Made by a program: the position numbers and the translations under genes. 64,000 nucleotides of DNA from Sphagnum compactum (taxonomy: Eukaryota > Bryophyta > Sphagnopsida > Sphagnales): positions 12,090,001 through 12,154,000 of the forward strand of contig OZ234500.1 of the NCBI GenBank assembly GCA_965153455.1, given 5' to 3'. Within the stretch, counting starts at the first letter, position 1. Every line of letters begins with the position of its first letter. The notes below the pieces were generated by a model, which saw only the letters and a program-made list of their open reading frames with translations, did no database searches and was not told the origin of the DNA. Below are positions 44,638 through 56,082 of the stretch, piece by piece.

Positions 44638-44915
44638 CGTCCAAATGCATCTTGGTACATCTTCACCGTTCAAAGCCATTTACATTGTAACCGTCCGAAT
44701 GCCTCTTGGTACATTGTAGCCGTCCAAATGCATCTTGGGTACATCGCCACCGTCCAAATCCATTTACATTGTAACCGTCGGAACGACTCTTGACGTGACG
44801 TTGTAGCCGTCCAAGTGCATTTGGTACATCGTAACCGTCCTAATCCTCCCCTTGGTACATTTTAGCCGTCCAAAATGCATCTTGCTACATCGTAACCGTC
44901 CAAAAAGGACAGGCT
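44638..44915 (+). repeat. Minisatellite of about 29 bp with a trimeric higher-order pattern
   Basis: Nine to ten units begin GTCCAAATGCAT or a variant and end TTGTAACC or TTGTAGCC. Unit lengths run 32, 25, 29, then 30, 25, 32, then 28, 31, 30, so units are arranged as triplets of about 87 bp. It is unusually CpG-bearing for this AT-rich flank. Confidence 0.8.
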
Positions 44916-46030
44916 CACAACATAACCGAACATAACCGGTAGTAACACCAGGTATGAATGGATCGTACGTATAGAGTCCATGAGTGGTTATCCCCACAAC
45001 AATCTTGAATGTTATTCACTTGACAATTATCAAAATATTTTATAATTATTTAATTAATTTTCTTTTCATCAATTCATGTGATAATTATCTCACTATTTCA
45101 TTCTTTTCACCAACTCATTTACATGGATATGAAAAATAAAAAATTGACATGTGTTTTCATATAATTAAATTTTCATAATTTGGTTGAATTCAACTAAAAA
45201 AATATGAAAATAATCTAAATGAAAATAATTTGAATTTAATTCAATTCAATTGAAATTTCAATGAGAACACTAACCATGTTGAGTCCAAAAAAGAAGCATA
45301 TTGTTTTGAATTCAATTCATTCCAATTTATAACTTTAATTGAATTTTAATTTATTTAATTCAATCTAAATTTTGTTAAATTTTTTTCAAATTATATTGAG
45401 TTGCATTCAATTCAAGTTGCATTATGCTAATTTATTCAATATTAAATTATTCAAATGAAACTTAAGTTTTACAAAATAACTCACCTTTTTCATCAACTCA
45501 TGTTAGCAACCTCTGGAAGGTGCCTCCACACTTAGAGACATGACCGCTACATGATCTTCACATCCATCATGGCCTTGTGGTTTACAATCTTTAATCCATT
45601 ATTTGCCCCGTGCTTTATGTCAGGTTAACATCTATGGGTGAGAGTATTCTTCAAATGCAAGGCTAGTCTTGGCTTCACCAAAACACAATTAGCAAGCATG
45701 ATTTAAACCATATCACACTAATTTAGATCTTGTGGTTGTAAAAGGTAATTGTTTGTCCAATGCTGAATGATTTCAAGTTTATGAAACTGGAATTTGTTTC
45801 TATTTTTGCGCATATCTTAGTTGAGGGTTAGTTTCATCATTAAATAATCCTTTTGAATATTGAAATGAATTATTGTGAAAACATGACAATTTCAGGTGAT
45901 GAAAATTATCATAATTATGGCAACATACAATATGAATATTATAACTATTCATATGACTAAAAAAAGAATTCATAAAAACATTAGATTATTTTACATCACA
46001 AAAGTATAATATTCTCAATGCTACAAAAGA

Positions 46031-46090
46031 ATTTTTTTTTTGAAAGGTGAATTTTATTGAGGTGGTTCCTAGTGGTACCACCCAAGGAGG
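46031..46090 (-). mobile_element. Possible retroposon 3' end with poly-A tail (minus strand)
   Basis: On the minus strand the sequence reads CCACCTCAATAAAATTCACC, then TTTCA and a run of ten A. An AATAAA signal next to a poly-A tail is typical of plant LINE or other retroposon ends. No reverse transcriptase or target duplication was found, so this is only a candidate. Confidence 0.3.
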
Positions 46091-46567
46091 GGTGTGGCAA
46101 AGTTTTTTAAATATTCATTTTACATAGTTAGGTCATGGACAATGATGGGCAAGTTTCAAAAATGAAATGAAAACTAGTTAGGATTTTATGCTAATTTTCA
46201 TTAGGAAAATTATCAAACATCATTTATAGTTATTTTCAAGTTGATATCAAATCGCCATGTTTCACTAGGATGAAAATAGACCCTAAAACCTTGCCTTTTT
46301 ATTTAAATCTCAAAAAAAAATTCTTTACAAGGTATTAATAGAGTAAAGTATGGTTTTCAACTAAATATCCTAAGTTTCTTAAAAACAAATTATAAGGTTT
46401 CAAATTTCAATCAACATCTCCATAGCCTTTGGGAGTTGAAAGTTAAAGTTTCTTTTTCATTTTTCTTCACTTTCCAAAAAAACATTAAAAGATTCAGGCC
46501 TCACTTTTGTTAGTCGATTTGCTTTTTGTGTTAGAGGCTAAAATTTGTGATGCTTTGAAGTTCAAGT

Positions 46568-46990
46568 TTTTTCTCTGGGCTTGTTTGACTCCTTTTGTGT
46601 TGTTATTTTGCTCCTTTTGCATTGTTGATCTACTCATTTTTTGTTGTTGTTCATTCTTCTTGCATTAGTACTCGATTTTTTTTTTGTTGCTACTCATTTT
46701 ACTTATGTTGTTGCTCAACCCCTTTTGTGTTGCTGCTTCACTCCTCTTGTGTTGTTGTTTAGTTCTTCTTACATTGTCATTCCATTCCATTGCTTTTGCG
46801 ATGATGTTCATGTTTTTTTATATTGTTGTTCAGTCATCTTGCGTTGTTACTTGGTCCTCTTGCGTTGATAGGTTCAATAATTTTTATTACTATTCGACTT
46901 TTCCAAGTTTAGGTACCTTTCTAACCTAGCTCCCATATGTGTTGATTAATTCCTCTTTCATTGTTGTTTGGCTCTTTGTGTTATTGCTTG
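46568..46990 (+). repeat. T-rich degenerate minisatellite, unit about 22 bp
   Basis: Roughly 18 units of 20-26 bp resemble TTCCTCTTGTGTTGTTGTTT, with the TTGTGTTGTTG core recurring. The open frames seen here come from the repeat itself. Confidence 0.65.
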
Positions 46991-48112
46991 TCAATTTGAT
47001 ATTTCCCCCCACTTTATGACGATGGAATAAGAAACTGTAAGGTAGAAACACTATAAACTATGCAAATAAGCGATGTGCCTCAAACAATGTTTTGTTTCAT
47101 TGCACAATATTTTTTGGAAAGACAAGTTGCTTCAAAATTGCATCCAAATGGAATCATTTTTTTGGGATTTAAGACAAATTAATAATTTTGAAACATTTAT
47201 AATAGGGTAGCTCAATGTTGTCAATAGGCCACACTATGAAATGTGATTCAAGACTATTAAATCTTGATATTGAACCTTTCATATGACCAACATGACTTCC
47301 TAAAACCAAGTTTACATGTGCCAAAATTGGAATTTAAAGCTTCATTAAATAAAAATGAGATATCAAACAAAATAATAAAGGTTCTTTAAATGAATAACAC
47401 ATGGATGTTAATTTGAAGAAGGAAAAACCAAAATTTGGGAACACACATGCTTGAAATAACTTAAAATAAATTTTAAAAATTATATTCCACACAGAAAACT
47501 GTAATGTAAAGAACACATAATGCAACCATGTGAATGACTTACAATGCTTAAATTATTGTAGACACAAAATGAGTGAATGGCTTAAGTTAGTAGATTTTCA
47601 AAAAAATATTTGAAAGAACATAGGAAGGATTACATGATTAGTTATGTTTGGAATGTTTTTGCAACATCTTAAAACCATTTAGAAGATATACTTAAATAGT
47701 TGGAGGGCATATTTAAAATTGGTTATCATAATTTAAATTTTAACAAAAACCATCCATTAATGAACATAAATTGTATTAATTTCAAGTTATTATGCAACTT
47801 CATAGAAAAATATATTATCTTTAAATGTCATTGTGGCGTCTAGATTACCAAAAACAAAATATCCTTGAATCACATGGTGGGGTCAACACCACCACATTAA
47901 AAATAATCTAAAACTGTGATTCATTTGAAGTCACAGTTTTACAAACAACAATCACATGGTTTTTGGAGCCCACCTTAGGTGCCAGTTCATGGTATAATAA
48001 TGTTTTATAGCACTTTTACCTTAGTTGCACACTGATCCTTGTGGATTTAACACACTTTTTTTTTTCATGGTGAACCATTAATTCACCATACTTATCAATG
48101 TGAAGAACTTCC

Positions 48113-48812
48113 AATGGAAAACATTACAATGGAAGAACAAGTTATATTGTCTAAAGGCTTTAGGCAAATTAATGAAAATAATTTGGAAAAGATTAATCAA
48201 TTGAATTTGAGTCATCGAAACAAGTGGGCCAAAACCAAATTCAACTTATGGCAAGAGTTGCATGGATTACCACAAACACTAATTGAAAACATGTTTGAAA
48301 TAGACTTATAAAAGATTGTTAAACAAATGGCACAATTTTTTCAAATGAGGCAAAAGAAGGATGGATCCATATATCTAGTTGAACATGTTCTCTTATCCAT
48401 ATTACCATGAATTTTATGTATTACCTTGTTGGAAATTATTCTTACCTTTAAATGTTTTTGAAAGGTGTTTTTTGTTTTCTACATTAAGATTGTTCTTTAA
48501 AAGATTAAGGAGATGCATTCCTGCTAGATGTAATCAATGACAAATTAAAATTAGTCAAACTCAAGAACCATTTTGCATCTATCAAGATCCACAATTCATG
48601 AAAGCAAATTAGCTTGTGAAACATCCATGAAGGAAAACATACTACTCAGTATCAAATTGAAGTAAAAAAATATTCTAGTTTTAACATATGTTGAGGAAGC
48701 TACCATGTTAGCTCATCTCAACTTAAGGCAAATTAATTCTCAAAGGTGTTCACTCAGAGTGGCTTACTTTTGCATCCGGAATTTCTTTGTGTCAGGTGGT
48801 GTTGAGTTCCAT
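48113..48812 (+). other. Unidentified degenerate sequence into which the LTR inserted
   Basis: A 65-codon open frame (48114-48311) and shorter open pieces follow on the plus strand, broken by stops. I recognise no family. It may be part of an older element that was the target of the LTR insertion at 48813. Confidence 0.3.
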
Positions 48813-49734
48813 TGACGCGCCCCCTAGCTCGTTGATAAACTCCAAATGTGAGTTTGAAGTGAAAATAATGGAAGAGCAAGGAGTCGGGGCACGCTCCTTG
48901 GCTTGCAGCACTTTGGGGGGGGGGTAGAGGGGCGTGTTGGAGCTCCGGGATGGGACTAGGAAGAATGACAAGCAATTAATCACTCACACAGATCTGCACA
49001 AACTAAACAACAAGTTGATTAGGGAATAGTTGAAACACTTTTGGTGTTAGGACGAACCACAGGCAAACTCAGACTCACAAAACTCATCACGGCCCAGACT
49101 TGGGGGAAGCCACCACCTTCCCCCTTATAATATACTTTGTGCCTCTTCACGAGGCTCACATCCAAATGGCATTTTGTCCCGGGATTCCCAAGTGGGAGTC
49201 CCAAAATTCCCAAAGTTGGGACTCTCACGACTTTGGGGCCCCATAACTTCGTGTGCAGACCTTCGATTGCGATGGGGTCTGAAGCAAAATTTGTAGCCTT
49301 TGTTGAGAGCTTTCCAATGATATGTCGTACGCCACCTGCACACAAGGAAATCGGATCGATTCTCGACTTTTAGTGGTCGGGAGTCAAACTGCTAATTTGA
49401 CTCCCGGCTTTTTTTGGGGCCATAACTTGTGTTTTAGATGTCCAAATGGGTCATGCGAGCCCATTTTAGACATCTATGTTTCAATAGCTTTCCAATGATA
49501 TAAGGAAATATTTAATCCAATGGGTTTTAACCCCTGCAATTGCCCTCTGAAAATTCGAGAATCCATTGGGATTCCAATTCCCAAAATGTGAGTTCACTTG
49601 GGAGTGTGAGGGTTCATTCCCTCACACTTTTTAGCACTCCCGGAAGCACAATATGTGACTCCTGGGCTTCGCTCTTGGCCCGTAACCTTGCAAGCCCTTG
49701 CCTTGGTCGCGAGCCCAAGGCTAGGGTTGCGACA
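48813..49734 (-). mobile_element. Solo LTR (922 bp) with perfect 5-bp target-site duplication
   Basis: On the minus strand it begins TGTCGCAACCCTAGCC and ends GGGGGCGCGTCA, giving the TG...CA termini of an LTR. It is flanked on both sides by TCCAT (48808-48812 and 49735-49739, plus strand). No internal retrotransposon coding region is present, so it is a solo LTR left by recombination between two LTRs. Its first part matches the fragment at 8825-9165. Family (Ty3/gypsy or copia) cannot be decided from the LTR alone; the TGTCACGACCC-type start recalls gypsy LTRs. Confidence 0.9.
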
Positions 49735-49739
49735 TCCAT

Positions 49740-52700
49740 GTTTAAAGGAATATGATTTCACTTTTGGTGCTAATAAATTTTTTTTGTTATGTAAGTTTGG
49801 ATATAAGATTTGCTTATTATTAATTATTATTAATACAAATGATTAAATATTAATTGAGGTATGTATGTCTTTTATCATCATCAACCATTTACATTCATTT
49901 GTTTTATATATATTGTAGCTAGGTTTTGTGAGCATGTTGGGACAAAAAATTGGAAGATCATAATGCCTAAATGTTAATAACTTAAAATTTTCATCGCTTA
50001 ATCAAATGTTATGTGACCAATGTGTACTTGATTTTTGCAACCTTTTATGATCATCACCCTACATCAAAGAGAGGTCATCCTATTGATCAAAATGTGATTT
50101 CATTATTTTTATGTACCATTGACCTACCAAAGATGTAGAGATCAAGTGTGGTACACACATTAGTGCATTGGAGAAAAAACCATTTCAAGATGGTTGAAAA
50201 AAATGAATTTTGTTGTCTTTAGTGTTCCTAAAGGTAATTACACAAATAAAACAAGATGTGTTACTAGCTTCAATTTAGATTCAACATGATGGGGGTTCCA
50301 ATTGAAATTATGATGGTAAACATTGGTCATCATTTTTGGGAGGTGGTTATGAGGTATGATATTAACCAAGATGGAATCTATCATTGAGTTATTCAAAATA
50401 TTTTTTTGTGAACATGGTAATGGAGGAGATGTGAGTTGGAATGAAAATTGGAAATATTAGATGTTCAAAAGTTAGAATTGTCAATAGGAGAACAATTGTC
50501 CTTCACACATTCAAATTACATATTGCAACATTCATAATTCATAATCTTATTACTTGAACTTTTGGTTTAGTTGATATTCAATTTGGTCAACTACATGCTC
50601 ATGTGTTTTTTGGAAATAAATATGAATTGAAACTATTTAATGATGATCCCTTTGAAGTTGGTGATGTATATAATTCCCCCCATTGATGAAGAGACAACAT
50701 GATGACATGGAATTGATTCAAGTTATGAAAAATTAAAAGGTCATTGATGTTTGTGATGATGAATAATTATAATTTAATGCCATCATTACTAACCTTGATT
50801 TCATTGTGACAAACCACTATTCTTGAATTAGAAACATTAGGATCTCATATTGTCACAATAAAATTGGATACATATTTAGTGGATTTGTTACTAATTATGT
50901 TTTTTAGGTCATGTCATTTCCTTTGAAACCATATGATGTTTACAACAATATAGCAGAAACTAAGGTGAAAAAAATAAAAATCAATCCTATCGATTTCAAA
51001 GTTATCCTATGAAATACATTTGCACACATGAGATTTATATAGAAACAATAGTGGATCAAACCTGTCAATGTTTAGGTGTGTAGATATCATCCACCCAAAT
51101 CAATATCCCAACAATAATTCTTTCCAAAAAAAAAATCCCCAAATTCTTACAAATCCCCAAAATATGTTTGCATATGAACCCCAAAAACCAATGCTCCCAT
51201 AGCTTTGCATAATTAAGCTCCCATTAACCATCACCAATAATCTTGTAAAAATTTCCCACCTTATGGATTGTTCTTTCAACAATTCAACCCTAAACCTAAG
51301 ACATCCTCATGTAATCCAAAACTTTCTTTGATTTTTCATCATATCTACATTTCCTTAAACCTTTATTATGCATACATTATAACAAGCAAGAAAACACTTG
51401 TGCAATGGAGGTTTAGTATCAAGATACTAATGAAAATTCATTAAATGCTTGCAATTTGCATCAAGATTGATTACTTGTGGTGGTGCTAAGGTAGGAACAA
51501 ATTTTGCGTCCACAAGTTGTGTGATAATAATAGAATAGTTCTAAAGGTTATTGAAGATATGGTTAAAAACACTATGGACAATGATAATTTCAAAGAGGTG
51601 ATCAACAAGTTCAAATGGCAACCAACTTGCCTTTGTACTTAAGAAACTCCTTTTCGAACAAGTTATTCCAAAAAGACTATTCAAGATCGAAGATAATTCA
51701 TTTGATCTTAATTACTTATACAATGGAACAAACACCATCATCATCTTCATGAACATACAAAGAACAAACACCATTTCCAAGAACATGCAAAAAATAATCA
51801 CCATCATTAGCTTCAAGGACATGTAAAGAAAGAACACTATCATCTTCATCATCTTCATTGATTTTGGTACTTTTACAACATTATAATTTCAATCCATAGA
51901 AACAACACTAAAGACAACTCTAATCATGGTTTTTTCTTTATCCATAAAAATAGAACCAATAGACACATTGCCAAAAAAAGGAACAATATTTTTTTTATTA
52001 TATCTAGTAACTCCAAAACTTAATATCGTAGTAGCAAAGCCATCATGGGCAAGATGAACACCAACTCTTGAACCAAAAGAAACAACATCAATAGTAACAT
52101 CAACAATTTGAAACTCCATCAACAACTATTTTTTTCCCAAAATGAAATGCATTCTACATGAGGTACAAATCATTAAAAATAAAAGACAACTTCTTTTTGC
52201 AAAAACCAAAAGTCAAATACAAAATAATAAAAAAACAAATTTCAAATCTAAAATCCTAAAGTAAGATATTTTGAAATGTGGAACTCCATGCTTTTGTTAA
52301 TTTCCTTTACCATTCCTTTGAAAGACATTTGCAATAGTTTTTAAAAATCTTGTATGTCACTTTATAATTTATATGCAAGTTTGATAAACATAAGAAATGG
52401 GATTATGTTCATGTCAAGCAAAAGCACATCTTGAAAACAAAATATATAGAAGGAGTTACCTTAGTTTTTTCATTAGTAGTTTACTCTTCATTAAATGTTT
52501 CTTCATAATGCAACAAACAACCAAATTTCAACTCACCACTAATAATTCATTGCATAATTCAATCTTGTAAGTATTTATCAATGTGGTTATACCTACACAC
52601 ATAACTGAACCATAGACACAATTGGACAAAAATGAAAAAAAAAAAAACCCCATTAACACATCAAAACAAAACCATCAATTTTAAATGATTCCAACACCTA

Positions 52701-52769
52701 GTTAGTTTTTTTGGTTAATTTTTTAAATTAAAAAACTAAATGGTAAATTTGTTCACAATAAATCATAAT
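49740..52769. other. AT-rich intergenic DNA with short open pieces
   Basis: No gene was recognised. A 78-codon minus-strand ORF (51889-52125) and scattered open pieces at 50.3-50.7 kb (plus) show no family features and are broken around by stops. They may be remains of old elements. Confidence 0.35.
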
Positions 52770-53290
52770 TGGTTCCAATCAATAGGAATAGTAGTAGTAA
52801 ACCATACCTCATCAATAGCTTTCCATTTTGGTTTAAACCATAAAAACAATGGGTGTGGACAAGCTTGTCATAAGGCCAAAAATGGGATGATGACAAGCAA
52901 TTCCTTGTAGGTTTCAATCCCATTAGCCATTAGATAATTAATGATAGATCAATGTTAATTTGCGAAATGATGTGTAATGTCTATCTTTTAGTTTTTGGAG
53001 ACCCCTTGACAAAACAACACTAATAGGTAATGAAACCAAAGTGACCTGATCAAAATTCACATTGTAGAGTTCAAAACACTCCTTTATTACATATAGAAGT
53101 ATCCAAATCTAAGATTCAAACCAAATAGAAATTATGTGGGTTAACACATTGCTTGTGCTACCACCTTGCACTCTTTTTTAATGGAAAACACGTCAAATAT
53201 CTTAATGAACTTGCCAAGACCAATTGTTGAGGCTTGAAGAGTTGCTTTATCATTGACAACTGTAGCATGGTGATACCTCATACCTAGGAA
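52770..53290 (-). pseudogene. Degenerate coding-like stretch, family unknown
   Basis: On the minus strand, 53290-53144 is open for 49 codons and starts LGMRYHHATVVNDKATLQ, with a protein-like composition. Further down, about 52950-52770, the reading continues in pieces such as ETYKELLVIIPFLAL and PKWKAIDEVWFTTTIPIDW, separated by stops and frame changes. The conserved-looking aromatic/basic motifs suggest a decayed mobile-element protein, but I cannot name it. Confidence 0.35.
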
Positions 53291-55642
53291 AATATTATCC
53301 TAGTTAGAAGAAAATAAGAACATTCATTACACAATTTTAAAAAAAAATCATAGGTTTATGGTTTAAATGGGTTTAAGGTTTAAGAGGATGCAAAAAAAAA
53401 GTTGAACTTAAAATTATTTTTGTAAAAGAAAAACCAAAAAAAAATTCAAAAAAGAAAAAAGAAGTACCTAATTAGAGTTTAAGGTTCAACATGATAATAA
53501 AACCCTAAAAAATTAAAACATATTTGCAAAAAACACACACACACAAAATAAAAAAATGAAGGAAGATAACATGAAAGAGGATAACCTACTTGGAAAATAT
53601 AAACTACCATCTTTTTTTGCAACTTGTAAAATAAAAGAGGATAGCATGTCCACAAGTTCTTTAATGATTTATCTTCATATTTGGAAAATTTAATGATTTA
53701 ATTTTTCATGTCATAGCCATGGAATGCCCTTCATTCATTGAAAAAATTCTTCACCTAAATTTCAACATGTTTATTCATTCTCTGATTTCTTTATTCACAT
53801 TGTCCATCTCTTTTTCATCAATTTCAAGGAAATGATATTTATAAAATTTGATCCTTAACAAGAGACTCATGGTTAGTCCCTTCAAAAATATCAGATTTAA
53901 AAGGAATAACTATAGAAACAACAATACGTTCAACAACATTAAATCCATAAACAATAACCTCATAAGCAACAGAAATGTCAAACCCATCACTTGATCACAA
54001 CAAATCATCGAACACATTATTAGTGACATGCAATGATATACACAATGTGGCAGAAGAGGAACCAAAAGGTTGACTACGAAGAATACTCAATGTAAGCATA
54101 ATGTATTCAATGTTTCAAGAATAGTATTTACAGAACCTTCACCACATTTTTTCCACATTTGCTGATGAAACATGTTTAACATTGCAAAAATAAAAAGGAG
54201 ACACAAACAAAACAATGAATGAAATCACAACCTACAAAAAAGAAAGCTTTAAAATGTTTGGAGATGTAAGATGGTAGTTTAAGTTAACTAAAACCACATA
54301 AACACTTGCATAACAAAAAAACAAAAATGAACTCCTACAAAACGAAAATAGAAGCAAAGAAAACTTGCACACATAAAAACAAATAAACATTCCAAAAAAA
54401 TGAACAATGAGAAAAAAAGAAACAAAACAATGATGCAAAAAAAAAAATTAAAAATCATAAACAAAAGGAACGACAATAGAAGAACAATGGCAATGGAGAA
54501 GCAACAACAATAGAAAGAAATACTTGCAAACACCAACGGTGGTGAGGGAGGAATAATCATAATGTAGGAAAAGTAAGTGAATGAAATATGCACAAAAATA
54601 ATATTGTTCAAAGGTGCCAACAACAAGAACAAAATGAAAGACACCTCATAGGATCACTATGATGCTAGAGCAACTCATAAAAGCATCCAATGTGCAAGAA
54701 AAAAGAGAAGAGAACTTGCATAGATGCAAGAACAAAATGACCAAAGGAGAAGCATTGCAAAAACAAAAAAATAAAAACACAGATCAAAATAAGTAGACAA
54801 GAGGTGCAAAATGAGAGGTAACCAAACGAGAGACCCAAAATCATAAAACTCAAAGGAGTCAAAAGCAAGATGAACAAATAATGTCACCTCATATGATCCA
54901 CAACACATGCTTTAAGCCAAAAAACAAATGGCTAAAGGTGGAAAGAAACAGCTAAAGAGAAAAAGAAGCTGAAAAAAATATGACAACACTTTACATAGGA
55001 GAAAGGTCTACTTGTATACTTGTATTTTTGGTAGCCTATACATTACACACTCTACTTCATAAGTGCTAATAGTGAGCTCTTAAAGGATATTAGCATAGAG
55101 TAAAGCCCTAGGCTCTAGGGGCATTCCCAAAATAAAAGAAGTATGATGAAGTGATAGCATGAGGTGAACATTATCATAAACCTCAACATCCTTAGATCAT
55201 GAGGTGCAGTAGGAAGATGGATCTTTCACCTACAAGTAGGCATAAATCTTCTCCTATGGTGAAGTGTATGAATGAGACTCATCTTTTCTGAGAGGGATAT
55301 TCATGGACATAAGGTGCCCTCAAAATACACTAATTTTTTTCTCCAAGTGCTTCAAGTAGGGTATATTGCTTCTTGTGTTCATTCTCTAACATATAATCTA
55401 TCTGGGAGGTTGTCCACTATGGCTCCCTACCTTGCATTCAATGTTGTGCAAAATGCTAGATGAACCCCCTAGATTGAGCATCACTCTAAGGGGCAATAAC
55501 AAGTATTCATTTTGGTTTCCTTCAGCTCTTCATCCTCCTTGAGCTATTGACAAAACCAAAACATTAGCTTCAAACGAACCCTTGGGAACAACTTTAAAAC
55601 TATTTTGGCAACATTCAGGGGAACAAATTCTGGGACGCTAGG
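53291..55642. other. A-rich intergenic DNA
   Basis: No gene was recognised. The region is strongly A-rich on the plus strand, notably 54180-55000, where runs of A and AAC produce hydrophobic Phe/Leu-rich open frames on the minus strand. These lack any family feature. Confidence 0.4.
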
Positions 55643-56082
55643 ACCAATGTTGGTCAGTTATTGAATTTTGACCTGGTTATCAAGTCAGTCATTAATAACC
55701 TACCAATAAGTTCTTGATTTTTATAATTGATTAAATAATCACTTTTTTCAAAATCTAATAACCTACCTAGATGACTCAATTATCATCCATTGAGTAGGTT
55801 ATCCATCTTTAAATATTAATGCAAAAAATTAAAAAACAGAAAAAAAATTAATTAAAAAAAAACCCTATAACCAACAAGTTAACTCACCATTATGAATTGG
55901 TTATTTGATAAATCTACTCTTATGCATAACCAATGATTATTACCCAAATTTATTCGATAATCTGCCTTGCACCCAATTTTTTGATATTGATATGGATAAC
56001 CGGTGAGAAACCAAAAATTTATTAAAAAGAAAAAACCTTCCTGGTGGTTATTTAAGAAAACCAATAACTGGCCAACACTGGT
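55643..56082. mobile_element. MITE-like element with imperfect terminal inverted repeats
   Basis: The left end ACCAATGTTGGTCAGTTATT matches the reverse complement of the right end (ACCAGTGTTGGCCAGTTATT) at 17 of 20 positions. The 440-bp interior is AT-rich and non-coding, with several internal GGTTAT/ATAACC inverted pairs. TAGG flanks both ends (55639-55642 and 56083-56086), a possible target duplication. Superfamily not determined. Confidence 0.6.

Larger units (their letters stand above)
44916..48112. other. AT-rich intergenic DNA
   Basis: Mostly AT-rich sequence with many AATTCAATT-like words at 45.1-45.5 kb. No gene was recognised. It contains a retroposon-tail-like site near 46031 and a T-rich minisatellite at 46568-46990. 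Confidence 0.45.
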
